A stretch of 64,000 nt of DNA from Deltaproteobacteria bacterium (GTDB taxonomy: Bacteria > Desulfobacterota > Syntrophia > Syntrophales > JACQWR01), in assembly GCA_016209105.1 (NCBI GenBank), contig JACQWR010000018.1, forward strand, positions 242,030 to 306,029, given 5' to 3'. The translations under genes and the position numbers were made by a program. Of this stretch, positions 10,288 to 19,600 are shown piece after piece; positions within the stretch are counted from its first letter, which is position 1; each line of letters opens with the position of its first letter. The notes below the pieces were generated by a model. That model saw only the letters and a list, made by a program, of their open reading frames with translations, did no database searches and was not told where the DNA came from.

Positions 10288-11088
10288 ATGAAAAAGGGAT
10301 TGGGAGAGATCGAACGGCTCTTGTTCGCATATGTACAGATGCGCGGACAGACCACTGTGCGGGTGGGTGAGTTGGCAGGCCCATTAGAATTATCGGCGCC
10401 CCAGGAGCGTAATCTTCTAAGCCGGCTGGCCAGAGCCGGATGGATCGTCCGTGTATGGCGCGGACTCTATCTGGTTCCGCGAAAGCTGCCGCTGGGCGGA
10501 AAGTGGAGTCCCGATGAAATCCTGGCCTTGAACACCTTGATGGATGCCCGTCGGGGGCGTTACCAGATCTGCGGGCCGAACGCCTTCAACCGTTATGGCT
10601 TTGACGACCAGATACCCAATCGGGTCTATGCCTACAACAACCAGATTTCCGGCGAGCGGACCATCGGGGCGGTTGCCATGACATTGATCAAGGTGGCGGA
10701 CGGACGGCTTGGCGACACGGAGGAGATGCAAACAGTGGAGGGCCAGAGCGCCGTCTACGGATCGCGGGCGCGGACGCTGGTGGATGCAGTGTACGACTGG
10801 TCCCGATTCAACAGCCTGCCCCGTGGCTATGAGTGGATCAAGAGAGAACTGGCCGCGGGCCGTGTCGGCGCGGCGGAGTTGGTGGCCGTCGCGTTGCGCT
10901 ACGGCGACAAGGGAACGATCCGGCGGATCGGGGCGCTGCTGGAGATGCAAAGTGTGGATACTGGTCTGTTGCGGAAGCTGGAAAAGGCCTTGGACCCGTC
11001 CACGGGTCTGATCCCGTGGATACCCACAAAACCGAAACGGGGAAAGATCAACCGCCGCTGGGGGGTTGTGCTGAATGACCAGACCTGA
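10288..11088 (+). CDS. abiEi: Type IV TA system AbiEi family antitoxin
   Basis: N-terminal winged-helix (LLSRLARAGWIVRVWRGLYLV) then AbiEi C-terminal-like region; overlaps the AbiEii gene. Confidence 0.88.
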   Translation: MKKGLGEIERLLFAYVQMRGQTTVRVGELAGPLELSAPQERNLLSRLARAGWIVRVWRGLYLVPRKLPLGGKWSPDEILALNTLMDARRGRYQICGPNAFNRYGFDDQIPNRVYAYNNQISGERTIGAVAMTLIKVADGRLGDTEEMQTVEGQSAVYGSRARTLVDAVYDWSRFNSLPRGYEWIKRELAAGRVGAAELVAVALRYGDKGTIRRIGALLEMQSVDTGLLRKLEKALDPSTGLIPWIPTKPKRGKINRRWGVVLNDQT

Positions 11089-11959
11089 GCCGTCATCCTT
11101 ACCGCGAGTTCATGAAGATCCCGCCCGGTTTCGGGAGGCGGTTCGCTTTACGGCGGCGGAAACCCTGTTTCTCCCCCGTTTGATCGAAAAAGATTACTTC
11201 TGCACCCTGTTGCTGGGCTACCTGTCGGCATCGGACGGTTCACTCGTGTTCAAGGGCGGGACGTGTCTGGCAAAGGTCCACGCCGGGTTCTACCGTCTCA
11301 GCGAGGATCTGGACTTCGTCATCCCAACGCCCCTCTTCTACTCCCGATCCGAACGCCGCCGCTTGGCGGAGGGACTCAAAGGGGCTGTCTCTCAACTTTC
11401 AGTCAATCTGAATGCCTTCCGGATAGTCAAGCCGCTTACGGGCGCAAACAACTCGACCCAATATGTCGCGGTCGTTGCTTATACATCGCTGATCAACCGA
11501 CAAGAGGAGACGGTCAAGATCGAGGCGGGGTTGCGCGAGCCGCTCCTGACACAAATACTGATCGGCAAGGCCCAGACGCTCCTCCTCAATCCCGTATCGG
11601 GCAAACAGATAACGCCTGCTATCCCGGTGCCGTGCATTTCCTGGAACGAGGCGATGGCCGAAAAGCTGCGGGCGGCCTTGTCGAGGCGCGAGGCGGCAAT
11701 CCGGGATTTCTACGATATAGATTATGCCGTGCGAAAACGGGATTTTCTTCCGCTGGAAACAGCCATGACGGAACTGGTCAGGCAAAAGCTCGCCGTACCG
11801 TGCAACGAACCGGTTGACATATCTCCGGAACGGTTAGCTACGCTTCGACAACAGCTCCATGCGGAATTGAAAACAGTGCTGCGCGAAAAGGATTTTCGTG
11901 AATTCGATCTGGAGCGGGCCTTCAGGATCGTGAAGGATGTGGCTGCCATCATCGGGTGA
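11075..11959 (+). CDS. abiEii: AbiEii/AbiGII family nucleotidyltransferase toxin
   Basis: LVFKGGTCLAKVHAGFYRLSEDLDFVIP motif typical of AbiEii. Confidence 0.92.
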   Translation: MTRPEPSSLPRVHEDPARFREAVRFTAAETLFLPRLIEKDYFCTLLLGYLSASDGSLVFKGGTCLAKVHAGFYRLSEDLDFVIPTPLFYSRSERRRLAEGLKGAVSQLSVNLNAFRIVKPLTGANNSTQYVAVVAYTSLINRQEETVKIEAGLREPLLTQILIGKAQTLLLNPVSGKQITPAIPVPCISWNEAMAEKLRAALSRREAAIRDFYDIDYAVRKRDFLPLETAMTELVRQKLAVPCNEPVDISPERLATLRQQLHAELKTVLREKDFREFDLERAFRIVKDVAAIIG

Positions 11960-12066
11960 CAAACCATCACATGGACTTCGCCCGGTCTCTATTGCAGCAC
12001 AGCCGGGAGTCCTACGGCTTCATCCGGGGCGGCGTGCCCAATAACCGCTTCCTCGCCGCGCATTCC

Positions 12067-15000
12067 TTACAGCATCCTCTCGATCTCTCCCATCCTGGCT
12101 TCGATGCGCTTGCGCGAAACGGGGATGGCGGTCTTGAGCTCCTGGGCGAAGAGCGAGACCTTGTACTCCTCGATCATCCAGACAAATTCTTCCAGTGCCA
12201 GACGCTTCTCCCCGGTGGCATAGGGCGGGAGACCCCGGAGCATCTCGTCGTGCCAATGGACAAGATCATGGATCTCCTTCCCCCGTTCGAGGGCCTTCTC
12301 CAGGTGAACGACGCCCCGCTCCGCACGGATGGCGAGGGCGCGCAGGTACCGGACAATGTGGGTGAGGCGCTCCTCGTCGTGGCGGATGAGAAAATCGGCG
12401 GGGACGAGCCGGGAGAGCTCCGCCCGCAGTTCCGCCAGGAACGCATGAACCGGCCGGTTCACGCGGTTGGCGACCTCCAGGGCGTGGAGCTGCGCCGTCG
12501 CCTCGTAGAGCGCCTTCAGCGGAGGACCGGCCAACCGGACGACCGTCTGCCCCCGTGGGAGGATCTGCGGCTGGACGGTGTCGGCGTGGGCCTCGAAGGC
12601 CGTTTGTGTCCGGACGTCCGCCGTAAAGAGGTCGTGCTTCACCTTTTCAATGAAGGCATTCTCCAGCGGCTTCAGCCCCCCGAAGGCCGCCGCCCAGAGC
12701 TTGAGGTCGCCCGCGGGGGCGATCCCCTTGCGCAGGTGCTTCATCTCATCGCGGAAGCGGATTGTAAGAAGCGCCTTCACTCCCTGGCGATGGGCGCTCT
12801 TGGCCTCGGGTTCGGACAGAAAAAGCCGGATGCCGATCCCCGTCTCCGAGACGGCCAGGGCAAGAAAGGCGAGCGGGGCATGCTGGCCGCCCGCCCCCAG
12901 GGTGATCCGCTCGGGCAAATCGCCGAAGTCCCATGCGGTGAGTCCTGATTTTTCCCAGGTCAGCCGCGCCTTCGCGAAGGCCTTTGATTCCTGCTCCCCG
13001 ACAAATTCCTGCCTCAAGACGCCGATATCGCGCCCCGCGGCCAGTTCCTTGCCGCTTCCGTCCACAACGGCATAGCGCAGTTTCAGGTGCTCCTCCAGCT
13101 CCTCCACGGGCCAGAGGTTTGCCGGGATATCGACGCCGTATGTCTTGAAGATAAAGCGGCCGAGCGCGGTGGGAAGCGGCCCCTCCTGCGCCATCTCCCG
13201 CAGGATGACGTCGCAGGTCTGATTGAGGGGCTGGAGCTTCTTGCGGTACTCCTTGGGAAGACCGCGGAGCAGCGCCATGACCTTTTCCCGGAGGAGCCCC
13301 GGAACCGCCCAGTCGAGCGCATCGGCTGGGAGGGCGGGGATCGCCTGCACAGGAATCTTCAGGGTAACGCCATCCAGGGGTTTCCCGGGTTCGAAGTGAT
13401 AGACGAAAGGAAGTCGCCAGCCTCCGGTGGAAACGGCTTCGGGATAGAGGGCGATCTCTTCCGGATCGGGCCGTTTGACCAGCAGATCCTCTTCGCTCAT
13501 CCTGAGAAAGGCGTCGTCCCCCTTGTCGCGGATCAGTCGCGTGAGCGTCCGGATATCGCAGATCCCGGGGAGCCGCTCTTCATAGAACTGCGCCATCTCC
13601 TCCTCGCCGATGAGAAAGTCGTGGCGGCGAACCTTCTCCTCCAGGCCGGTGATTGTTTCGATCAGCGCCTGGTTGTGAACAAGGAACGGCAGCGGCCGCT
13701 TTACCTCTCCCTCGACGAGGGCGCTGCGGACGAAGATCCGGGAGGCCTCTGCGGGATCTATCCGGCCGAAGGAAACCAAGCGGCCGGGGACGATGACGAG
13801 GCCGAAGAGGGTGACCTGTTCGGAGGCGACGACTTCGCCGCGGTACTGCTCCCAGTGCGGAGCAAAGTAGGTGCGGCGGCAGAGGTCACCGCCGAGTTCC
13901 TCCAGCCAGGCGCTCTCGATGTTCGCCACGCTCCGGGCGAAGAGACGCGAGGTCTCGACCATCTCCGCCGCCACGATCCAGGTGCCGCCCCGGTTGAAGA
14001 GGCCGGAGCCGGGGAAGATCATCGCCTGCCGCCCCTGCGTGGCCGTATAGAGGTTCTTCTCCTTCTTCACGGCGATATGGCTGAGGAAGCCGCTGAGTAT
14101 TGAGCGGTGCATGGCCGCGTAGAGATTGGCGCCCTCCTTTTTTGCCCCCTCTCTGCGCGCGGCGTCCTGGTTTGGCAGGAGCTTCTGTTCGGCGAGGATC
14201 GTGAGTATCTGGTCATGGATGTCCCGCCATTCCCTCACCCGCCGGTACGAAAGAAAATGCTCCCGGCAGAACTTGCGGAGCGAACCTTCCGTTTTCGGGG
14301 ACGTGCTCCGGCTGTGGCAGCGCCGCCAGATAGTGAGGAGGGCCGAGAAGTCGGAAGCGGGGTCCTTGAACCGGGCGTGCGCCTGATCGGCCTCGGCCTC
14401 CTTCTCCGCCGGCCGCTCCCGCGGATCCTGGATGGCGAGGGCCGCCGCGATGATCGCGATTTCCGGGAGGCAGCCCTCCTTCCGGGCCTCAAGGATCATC
14501 CGCGCTATCCGCGGATCGAGGGGGAGCCGCGCCATGATCCGCCCCCGCTGGGTCAGCCGCCAAGGATGGGTTGGTCCGCGCTCATCCTTGTTTTCCGGTT
14601 CTATGGCGCCGAGCTCCAGGAGGATCTCGATCCCGTCCCGGACGCTTTTCTGTGAGGGACGGTCAATGAAGGCAAAGGCGGCGACGTCGCCCAGATTGAG
14701 GGCGAGCATCCGGAGGATCACGCCCGCAAGGTTCGAGCGGAGGATCTCCGGCGGCGTGTAGAGGGGACGGCTCAAGTACTCCTCCTCCCCGTAGAGGCGG
14801 ACGCATATCCCGTTGGCGACGCGGCCGCAGCGGCCCTTGCGCTGATCGGCGCTGCTCCGGGAAATCGCCCGGACGGGCAGGCCCGCAGTCCGGGAGCGGG
14901 GGTTGTACTGGGCGATCCGGGCCAGTCCCGTATCTATCACGTACCTGATGCCGGGGATCGTGATTGACGTCTCGGCCACGTTGGTCGCGACGATGATCTT

Positions 15001-15882
15001 CCGTACCGCGAGTGGCCGGAAGACCCGCTGCTGCTCTGCCGCGGTGAGGCGCGAGAAAAGGGGGAGAATCGCCGCCTCTTCCCGGAGACGCCCGGCAAGC
15101 AGCGCACAGGTCTCGCGGATGTCCTGTTCCGTCGGCATGAAGATCAGGATGTCCCCGCGCTCGCGTCGCCCCACCAGCTCGTCTACCGCGCGAACGGCCG
15201 CCTCGACGGGGGTGATCTCGCCCTTCTCTTCCAGTTTGGGGTCGAGGGGCTGATAGCGAACCTCGACGGGATAGAGCCGGCCCGATACCTCGATGATCGG
15301 CGCGTCGCCGAAGGCCTTCGAGAATTTCTCCGTATCAATGGTCGCCGACGTGATGACGATGTGGAGATCGCGCCGCCGGAGGAGGAGGCCCTTCAGGATA
15401 CCCAGGAGAAAATCAATGTTGAGACTCCGCTCATGGGCCTCGTCCACGATGATCGTGTCGTAGGCGCGAAGCAGAGGGTCGTGGTGGGTCTCCATGAGGA
15501 GGATCCCGTCGGTCATGATCTTGAAGAAGGCGTCGCGCGGGGTTGTGTCGTCGAAGCGGATCTTGTAGCCGACCGAACGGCCGATCTCTTCCGACAGCTC
15601 TTCGGCGATCCTCCGGGCGACGGTGGTCGCGGCGATCCTGCGGGGCTGCGTGCAGCCGATGAGTCCCGCAAGCCCCCGGCCGGCTTCCAGGCACATCTTC
15701 GGGATCTGGGTGGTCTTCCCGGAGCCCGTCTCCCCGGTGATCACGACGACGGGGTGTTTCCGGATTGCCGCCACGATCTCATCCTTCTTCGCCATGATCG
15801 GGAGCGCTTCGGGATAGACGAGGCGCGGCATTCGCGCTCGGCGCGCGGCGATCTTTTTCTTCAGGGCATCGGATCGGGACAA
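12067..15882 (-). CDS. hrpA: ATP-dependent RNA helicase HrpA
   Basis: GETGSGKTTQIPK, DEAHERSLN, SATIDTEKFS, full-length 1271 aa DEAH helicase. Confidence 0.95.
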   Translation of the reverse strand: MSRSDALKKKIAARRARMPRLVYPEALPIMAKKDEIVAAIRKHPVVVITGETGSGKTTQIPKMCLEAGRGLAGLIGCTQPRRIAATTVARRIAEELSEEIGRSVGYKIRFDDTTPRDAFFKIMTDGILLMETHHDPLLRAYDTIIVDEAHERSLNIDFLLGILKGLLLRRRDLHIVITSATIDTEKFSKAFGDAPIIEVSGRLYPVEVRYQPLDPKLEEKGEITPVEAAVRAVDELVGRRERGDILIFMPTEQDIRETCALLAGRLREEAAILPLFSRLTAAEQQRVFRPLAVRKIIVATNVAETSITIPGIRYVIDTGLARIAQYNPRSRTAGLPVRAISRSSADQRKGRCGRVANGICVRLYGEEEYLSRPLYTPPEILRSNLAGVILRMLALNLGDVAAFAFIDRPSQKSVRDGIEILLELGAIEPENKDERGPTHPWRLTQRGRIMARLPLDPRIARMILEARKEGCLPEIAIIAAALAIQDPRERPAEKEAEADQAHARFKDPASDFSALLTIWRRCHSRSTSPKTEGSLRKFCREHFLSYRRVREWRDIHDQILTILAEQKLLPNQDAARREGAKKEGANLYAAMHRSILSGFLSHIAVKKEKNLYTATQGRQAMIFPGSGLFNRGGTWIVAAEMVETSRLFARSVANIESAWLEELGGDLCRRTYFAPHWEQYRGEVVASEQVTLFGLVIVPGRLVSFGRIDPAEASRIFVRSALVEGEVKRPLPFLVHNQALIETITGLEEKVRRHDFLIGEEEMAQFYEERLPGICDIRTLTRLIRDKGDDAFLRMSEEDLLVKRPDPEEIALYPEAVSTGGWRLPFVYHFEPGKPLDGVTLKIPVQAIPALPADALDWAVPGLLREKVMALLRGLPKEYRKKLQPLNQTCDVILREMAQEGPLPTALGRFIFKTYGVDIPANLWPVEELEEHLKLRYAVVDGSGKELAAGRDIGVLRQEFVGEQESKAFAKARLTWEKSGLTAWDFGDLPERITLGAGGQHAPLAFLALAVSETGIGIRLFLSEPEAKSAHRQGVKALLTIRFRDEMKHLRKGIAPAGDLKLWAAAFGGLKPLENAFIEKVKHDLFTADVRTQTAFEAHADTVQPQILPRGQTVVRLAGPPLKALYEATAQLHALEVANRVNRPVHAFLAELRAELSRLVPADFLIRHDEERLTHIVRYLRALAIRAERGVVHLEKALERGKEIHDLVHWHDEMLRGLPPYATGEKRLALEEFVWMIEEYKVSLFAQELKTAIPVSRKRIEARMGEIERML

Positions 15883-16148
15883 ATTACGGCCTCTTTAGCT
15901 TTTTGGGTAAAGACAGGTGCAGGATATAACTCATCATGACTACAGATGTCAAACAGGCTGCTGCAAAATGCCCATCCCCGCCTTCGCGGGGACGGCGTCC
16001 GCTGCGTGGCGCTATAAACCTTATCGCTCACCGTGCGCGAATGCAACAGTCCGTATTCATAAAAATGTATGAAGTGTCTCCCGTTTTCCTGGTTGCCGCG
16101 AGAATCAAATATGCAAAAACGTGAGACAAGGGTGCGCTCATTATTCCG

Positions 16149-16178
16149 TTGACATACCAGAATGCTTTTTCTTATACT
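16149..16178 (+). promoter_or_regulatory. Putative sigma70 promoter for the 16.2-19.4 kb operon
   Basis: TTGACA (16149-16154), 18 nt spacer, TATACT (16173-16178), ATG at 16185. Confidence 0.5.
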
Positions 16179-16184
16179 CTCTCC

Positions 16185-16490
16185 ATGAAAAAGAAAGGCC
16201 CTACCAAAGATCAAAAAACACCGAGCGCAGATTCGGCTGTGGCATCCGGCGCGGTTTGCTCCGTGATCGCGAAGAGGTGCAGGGGATGCGGGACGTGCGT
16301 TTCCGTGTGCACTTACGGCGCGGTACGGTTGCGCACCACGAGAAGCGGAAACAAGGCAATCGTGGACCAAAGCCTCTGCAAGGGCGATGGCCTTTGCTGT
16401 TCTCTCTGCGCAACAGGGGCCATCGTGCTACGGGATTCTCCAGACGAAGAGATAATCAGGCAAATTGACGTCGCCCTCGGACTTGTATAG
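16185..16490 (+). CDS. 4Fe-4S ferredoxin-type protein
   Basis: CRGCGTCVSVCTYGAV and CKGDGLCCSLCATGAIV; ATG follows the promoter-like sequence. Confidence 0.8.
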   Translation: MKKKGPTKDQKTPSADSAVASGAVCSVIAKRCRGCGTCVSVCTYGAVRLRTTRSGNKAIVDQSLCKGDGLCCSLCATGAIVLRDSPDEEIIRQIDVALGLV

Positions 16491-16541
16491 GGGCGCAGGA
16501 CGGAAGACGACCGCGTGCCGCCGCGGGCAAGGTGCAATCGA

Positions 16542-17375
16542 ATGACGACGGGCAGCAGTCTCAGAATCGTAGGTTTCGTGTGTCACTGGTGAGGGTACGG
16601 GTCTGCTGACCTGGCTGGAGTTTCCAGACTACAATACGGACCGGGAATTCGGCTCATTCGCGTGATGTGCACCGGCAGGATTGACTTGGCCTTTGTGCTC
16701 CGCGCGCTCTCGAAAGGTGCAGCCGGAGTCTTGATCGTCGGCTGCCGCATCAATGAATGCAACTATACAACCCAGGGGAACTTCTATGCGCTGAGCATGG
16801 TGAGCCTGTGCAAGCAGCTCCTGTTGCAGATCGGCCTGAACCCTGAACGGATCAGGATCGAGTTGATCTCCGGCGGCGAGGCCAATCGGTTTGCCGAAAT
16901 TGTCAATGACTTTATCGAGACCTTGCGGGGATTGGGCTCTCTCGGCGCCTCCGAAAAAATCGACAAAGCGGAGCTGGAATCCAGGTTGGAAGCCGTAACG
17001 AAGCTTGTCCCGTACATCAAGATACAGGAACGGGAAAAGCTGCAGGTCAAGCTCCAGAGCAAAGAGGAGTATCAGTCTCTTTACTCGAGCGACGAAATAC
17101 AGCAGCTCCTTCATGAACCAATCTCTTACTACATTGATCCGAACAAGTGCCAGGCCTGCATGATCTGCGCAAAGAGGTGTCCCGTGGGCGCGATCAGCGG
17201 AGGCAAGGGTCTGGTCCACATCATAGATCAGGAAAAGTGCATCAAGTGCGGAAACTGTTTTCAGGTATGCCCGCCCCGTTTCAGTGCGGTGACCAAGTTG
17301 TCCGGCCAACCGGTACCGCCGCCCATTCCCGAGGACAAGCGAGCGATCGTACGGACGAAGAAGAAAGCGGACTGA
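16542..17375 (+). CDS. MvhD/FlpD-type hydrogenase iron-sulfur (delta) subunit with 4Fe-4S domain; candidate selenoprotein (Sec = TGA 16590-16592)
   Basis: ATG 16542, in-frame: MTTGSSLRIVGFVCHW[TGA]GYGSADLAGVSRLQYGPGIRLIRVMCTGRIDLAFVLRAL..; TGA sits at the conserved Cys/Sec of MvhD; the ORF track begins only at 16662. Confidence 0.85.
16615..16627 (+). promoter_or_regulatory. Candidate bacterial SECIS hairpin in mvhD-like gene
   Basis: CTGGA-GTT-TCCAG; loop starts 27 nt after the TGA and its first base is G. Confidence 0.6.
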
Positions 17376-17426
17376 TTCCTTGTATTCCGGGGACACAATA
17401 TCAAATTCAAGGGGGGTGACCTCTCG

Positions 17427-18575
17427 ATGGGTAAACACCTGGTTTTTGTCGGCGGAGGACATGCCCATTTGACCTCCCTCAAGCTCCTCTCCAACTTCAG
17501 GAAATTGGGCCATCAGGTCACCGTGATCAGCTCCTCCCCCTATCATTATTACTCGGGCATGGGACCCGGCATGCTCTCCGGAATCTACCAGCCGCGGGAA
17601 GTGCGTTTTCATGTGAAGAAATTGGCCGAAGAGCGGGGCGCCGCCTTCATCAAAGGGACGGCCGTCAAGATTGATCCCCGCGAGCACTTCATTTTTTTGG
17701 ACACCGGCGAGAAAGTCCCTTACGACGTCGTCTCCTTTAATATCGGGAGCGAAGTTCCCGTCGAATCCCTGGCCAAAACGCCTGCCGGCAATCTCTTTCC
17801 CGTAAAACCGGTAATCAACCTCCTTACGGCCCGCCGGAGCATTTTGGAGGCGATACGAAATAACAGGATGCTCCGTTTTGTCGTGGTGGGAGGAGGTCCT
17901 GCCGGGGTTGAGATTTCGGCGAATCTCCTGGGTCTTCTGCGTGAAAACCGGGGGAGAGGAGAGATCACGCTCATCGGAGGAAAAAGACTCCTGGCCGATG
18001 CCCCTGAGAAAGCACGGCGCCTTGTGAGGGAATCGCTCACCTGCAGGGGAGTGACGATCATCGAGGGCAGCCGGGTGAAGGCCGTTGAAAAAGGACAGGT
18101 CACCTTGAGTGATGGAAAGAGATTCGACATGGATCTTGCGTTCCTCGCCATAGGCATTCAGCCGTCTTCTCTTTTTCGCGATTCCGGAATTCCCACCGGC
18201 GCCGATGGAGGAATGCTCGTCAACGCGCGCCTGCAAAGCGTGGCTCATCCCGACATCTTTGGAGGGGGCGACTGCATCAGCCTTGAAGGCCATTCATTGG
18301 CCAAGGTGGGGGTCTATGCCGTGCGGGAGAATCCGGTTCTTTACCACAACCTTCTGGCCGCTCTGGAAGGGGGAAAGATGGACGTCTTCGCGCCTCAGAA
18401 GAAATTCCTGTTGATCTTCAATATGGGAAACGGAAAAGGAATCTTTTGGAAAGGAAACTGGGTATGGGAGGGCAGGCTGGCCTTCCTTTTAAAAAATTAT
18501 ATCGACCGGAAGTTCATGAGAACCTTTCAGGTCTCCGGAGAACTCGACGAGCAGTCAGAAGGTTTCGCACAATAA
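17427..18575 (+). CDS. FAD-dependent pyridine nucleotide oxidoreductase (NDH-2-like; resembles the N-terminal domain of SelD fusions)
   Basis: LVFVGGGHAHLTSLKLL, YYSGMGPGMLSG, VVVGGGPAGVEISANL, DIFGGGDCISLEG. Confidence 0.88.
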   Translation: MGKHLVFVGGGHAHLTSLKLLSNFRKLGHQVTVISSSPYHYYSGMGPGMLSGIYQPREVRFHVKKLAEERGAAFIKGTAVKIDPREHFIFLDTGEKVPYDVVSFNIGSEVPVESLAKTPAGNLFPVKPVINLLTARRSILEAIRNNRMLRFVVVGGGPAGVEISANLLGLLRENRGRGEITLIGGKRLLADAPEKARRLVRESLTCRGVTIIEGSRVKAVEKGQVTLSDGKRFDMDLAFLAIGIQPSSLFRDSGIPTGADGGMLVNARLQSVAHPDIFGGGDCISLEGHSLAKVGVYAVRENPVLYHNLLAALEGGKMDVFAPQKKFLLIFNMGNGKGIFWKGNWVWEGRLAFLLKNYIDRKFMRTFQVSGELDEQSEGFAQ

Positions 18576-18593
18576 TGATAGCGAGATGACGTG

Positions 18594-19436
18594 ATGAATA
18601 TTTTGAACTATTTCAAACAGGTTCCAACCTGGTCGCCGGAAAAGGTCCGCCGGTTTTTAAAAGAGAAGAGTCCGGAAGAGTATAACCTGGTTGATGTGCG
18701 AACACCCAAAGAGTACGAAAGAGGCCACCTCCCCGGTGCGCGATTGATCCCGGTTGGAGAGATGGCAAATCGCCTCTTTGAAATTGATCCCCATAAACCG
18801 ACCATCGCCTACTGAGCGTCGGGAGTGCGCAGCCGGGCGGCTGCCGCCACGCTCTTGGAGGCGGGGTTTAAAGAAGTCTACAGCATGGAAGGCGGGATCA
18901 ATGCCTGGAACGGGAGGGTGGCAGAGGGAGCGCCGCAGTCCGGGATGGCCTACTTTGCTCCGGCCGCAACGCCGGAGGAGTTGGCGGCCCTGGCATGGCG
19001 TCTGGAAGGCGGATCCCGCAAATTCTACTCCGCGCTGGCCGACACCGTAACGGACCCGGAGGCAAAGGATCTCTATCGTCAACTGGCAAAGGCTGAGGAG
19101 CACCACCAAACCGCCCTTCTCAAGCTTTACGAGGAATTTTCAGGCAAGGCCTCCGCTCCGGGATTCCCGGGGGCGCTTCTTCCGCCCGGCGATGAAGACG
19201 GCGATACGATGGAAGGGGGGATGCGCGTCAGCGAGGCCCTGGAGTGGGCGAAGGGAAAAAAGACGACGGACATCCTGGAACTCTCCCTCTCCCTGGAGAC
19301 TAATGCCTATGATCTGTATATCAAGATGGAACGCCGGATGCAGGATGAACATTCCGCACAGGTCTTCCATGTCTTATCCGCGGAGGAGAAGCAGCACCTG
19401 GAACGATTAAGCGCTCTCCTTGAAAAAAGAATGTGA
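18594..19436 (+). CDS. Rhodanese / ferritin-like (rubrerythrin-type) fusion protein; candidate selenoprotein (Sec = TGA 18813-18815)
   Basis: ..NLVDVRTPKEYERGHLPGARLIP..KPTIAY[TGA]ASGVRSRAAATLLEAGFKEVYSMEGGINAWNG.. continuous frame across TGA; C-terminal EEHHQ and EEKQHLERL diiron-like motifs. Confidence 0.83.
18829..18844 (+). promoter_or_regulatory. Candidate bacterial SECIS hairpin in rhodanese gene
   Basis: GCAGCC-GGGC-GGCTGC, loop begins 19 nt after the TGA, G-rich loop. Confidence 0.65.
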
Positions 19437-19600
19437 AGCTCCCCGCTCAGAGAGCGGGGCTTCCCGGCAAGGAACAGTTATTTTCTTCATTGCCTTCTTA
19501 ACCCCGCCTGGAAGGCGGGGCCTGCGGAGGCGCCCCCGGTCAATTCTCCCCTTCCCCTGGCGGGAGGGGATTAAGGGGAGGGGGAAAGGAATCTCTCGCC

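Noticed and set aside
12174-12446. Similarity between short ORFs 9977-10384 and 12174-12446 suggesting a small paralogous protein family
   Set aside because: Both are an alternate frame of the duplicated hrpA 3' end.
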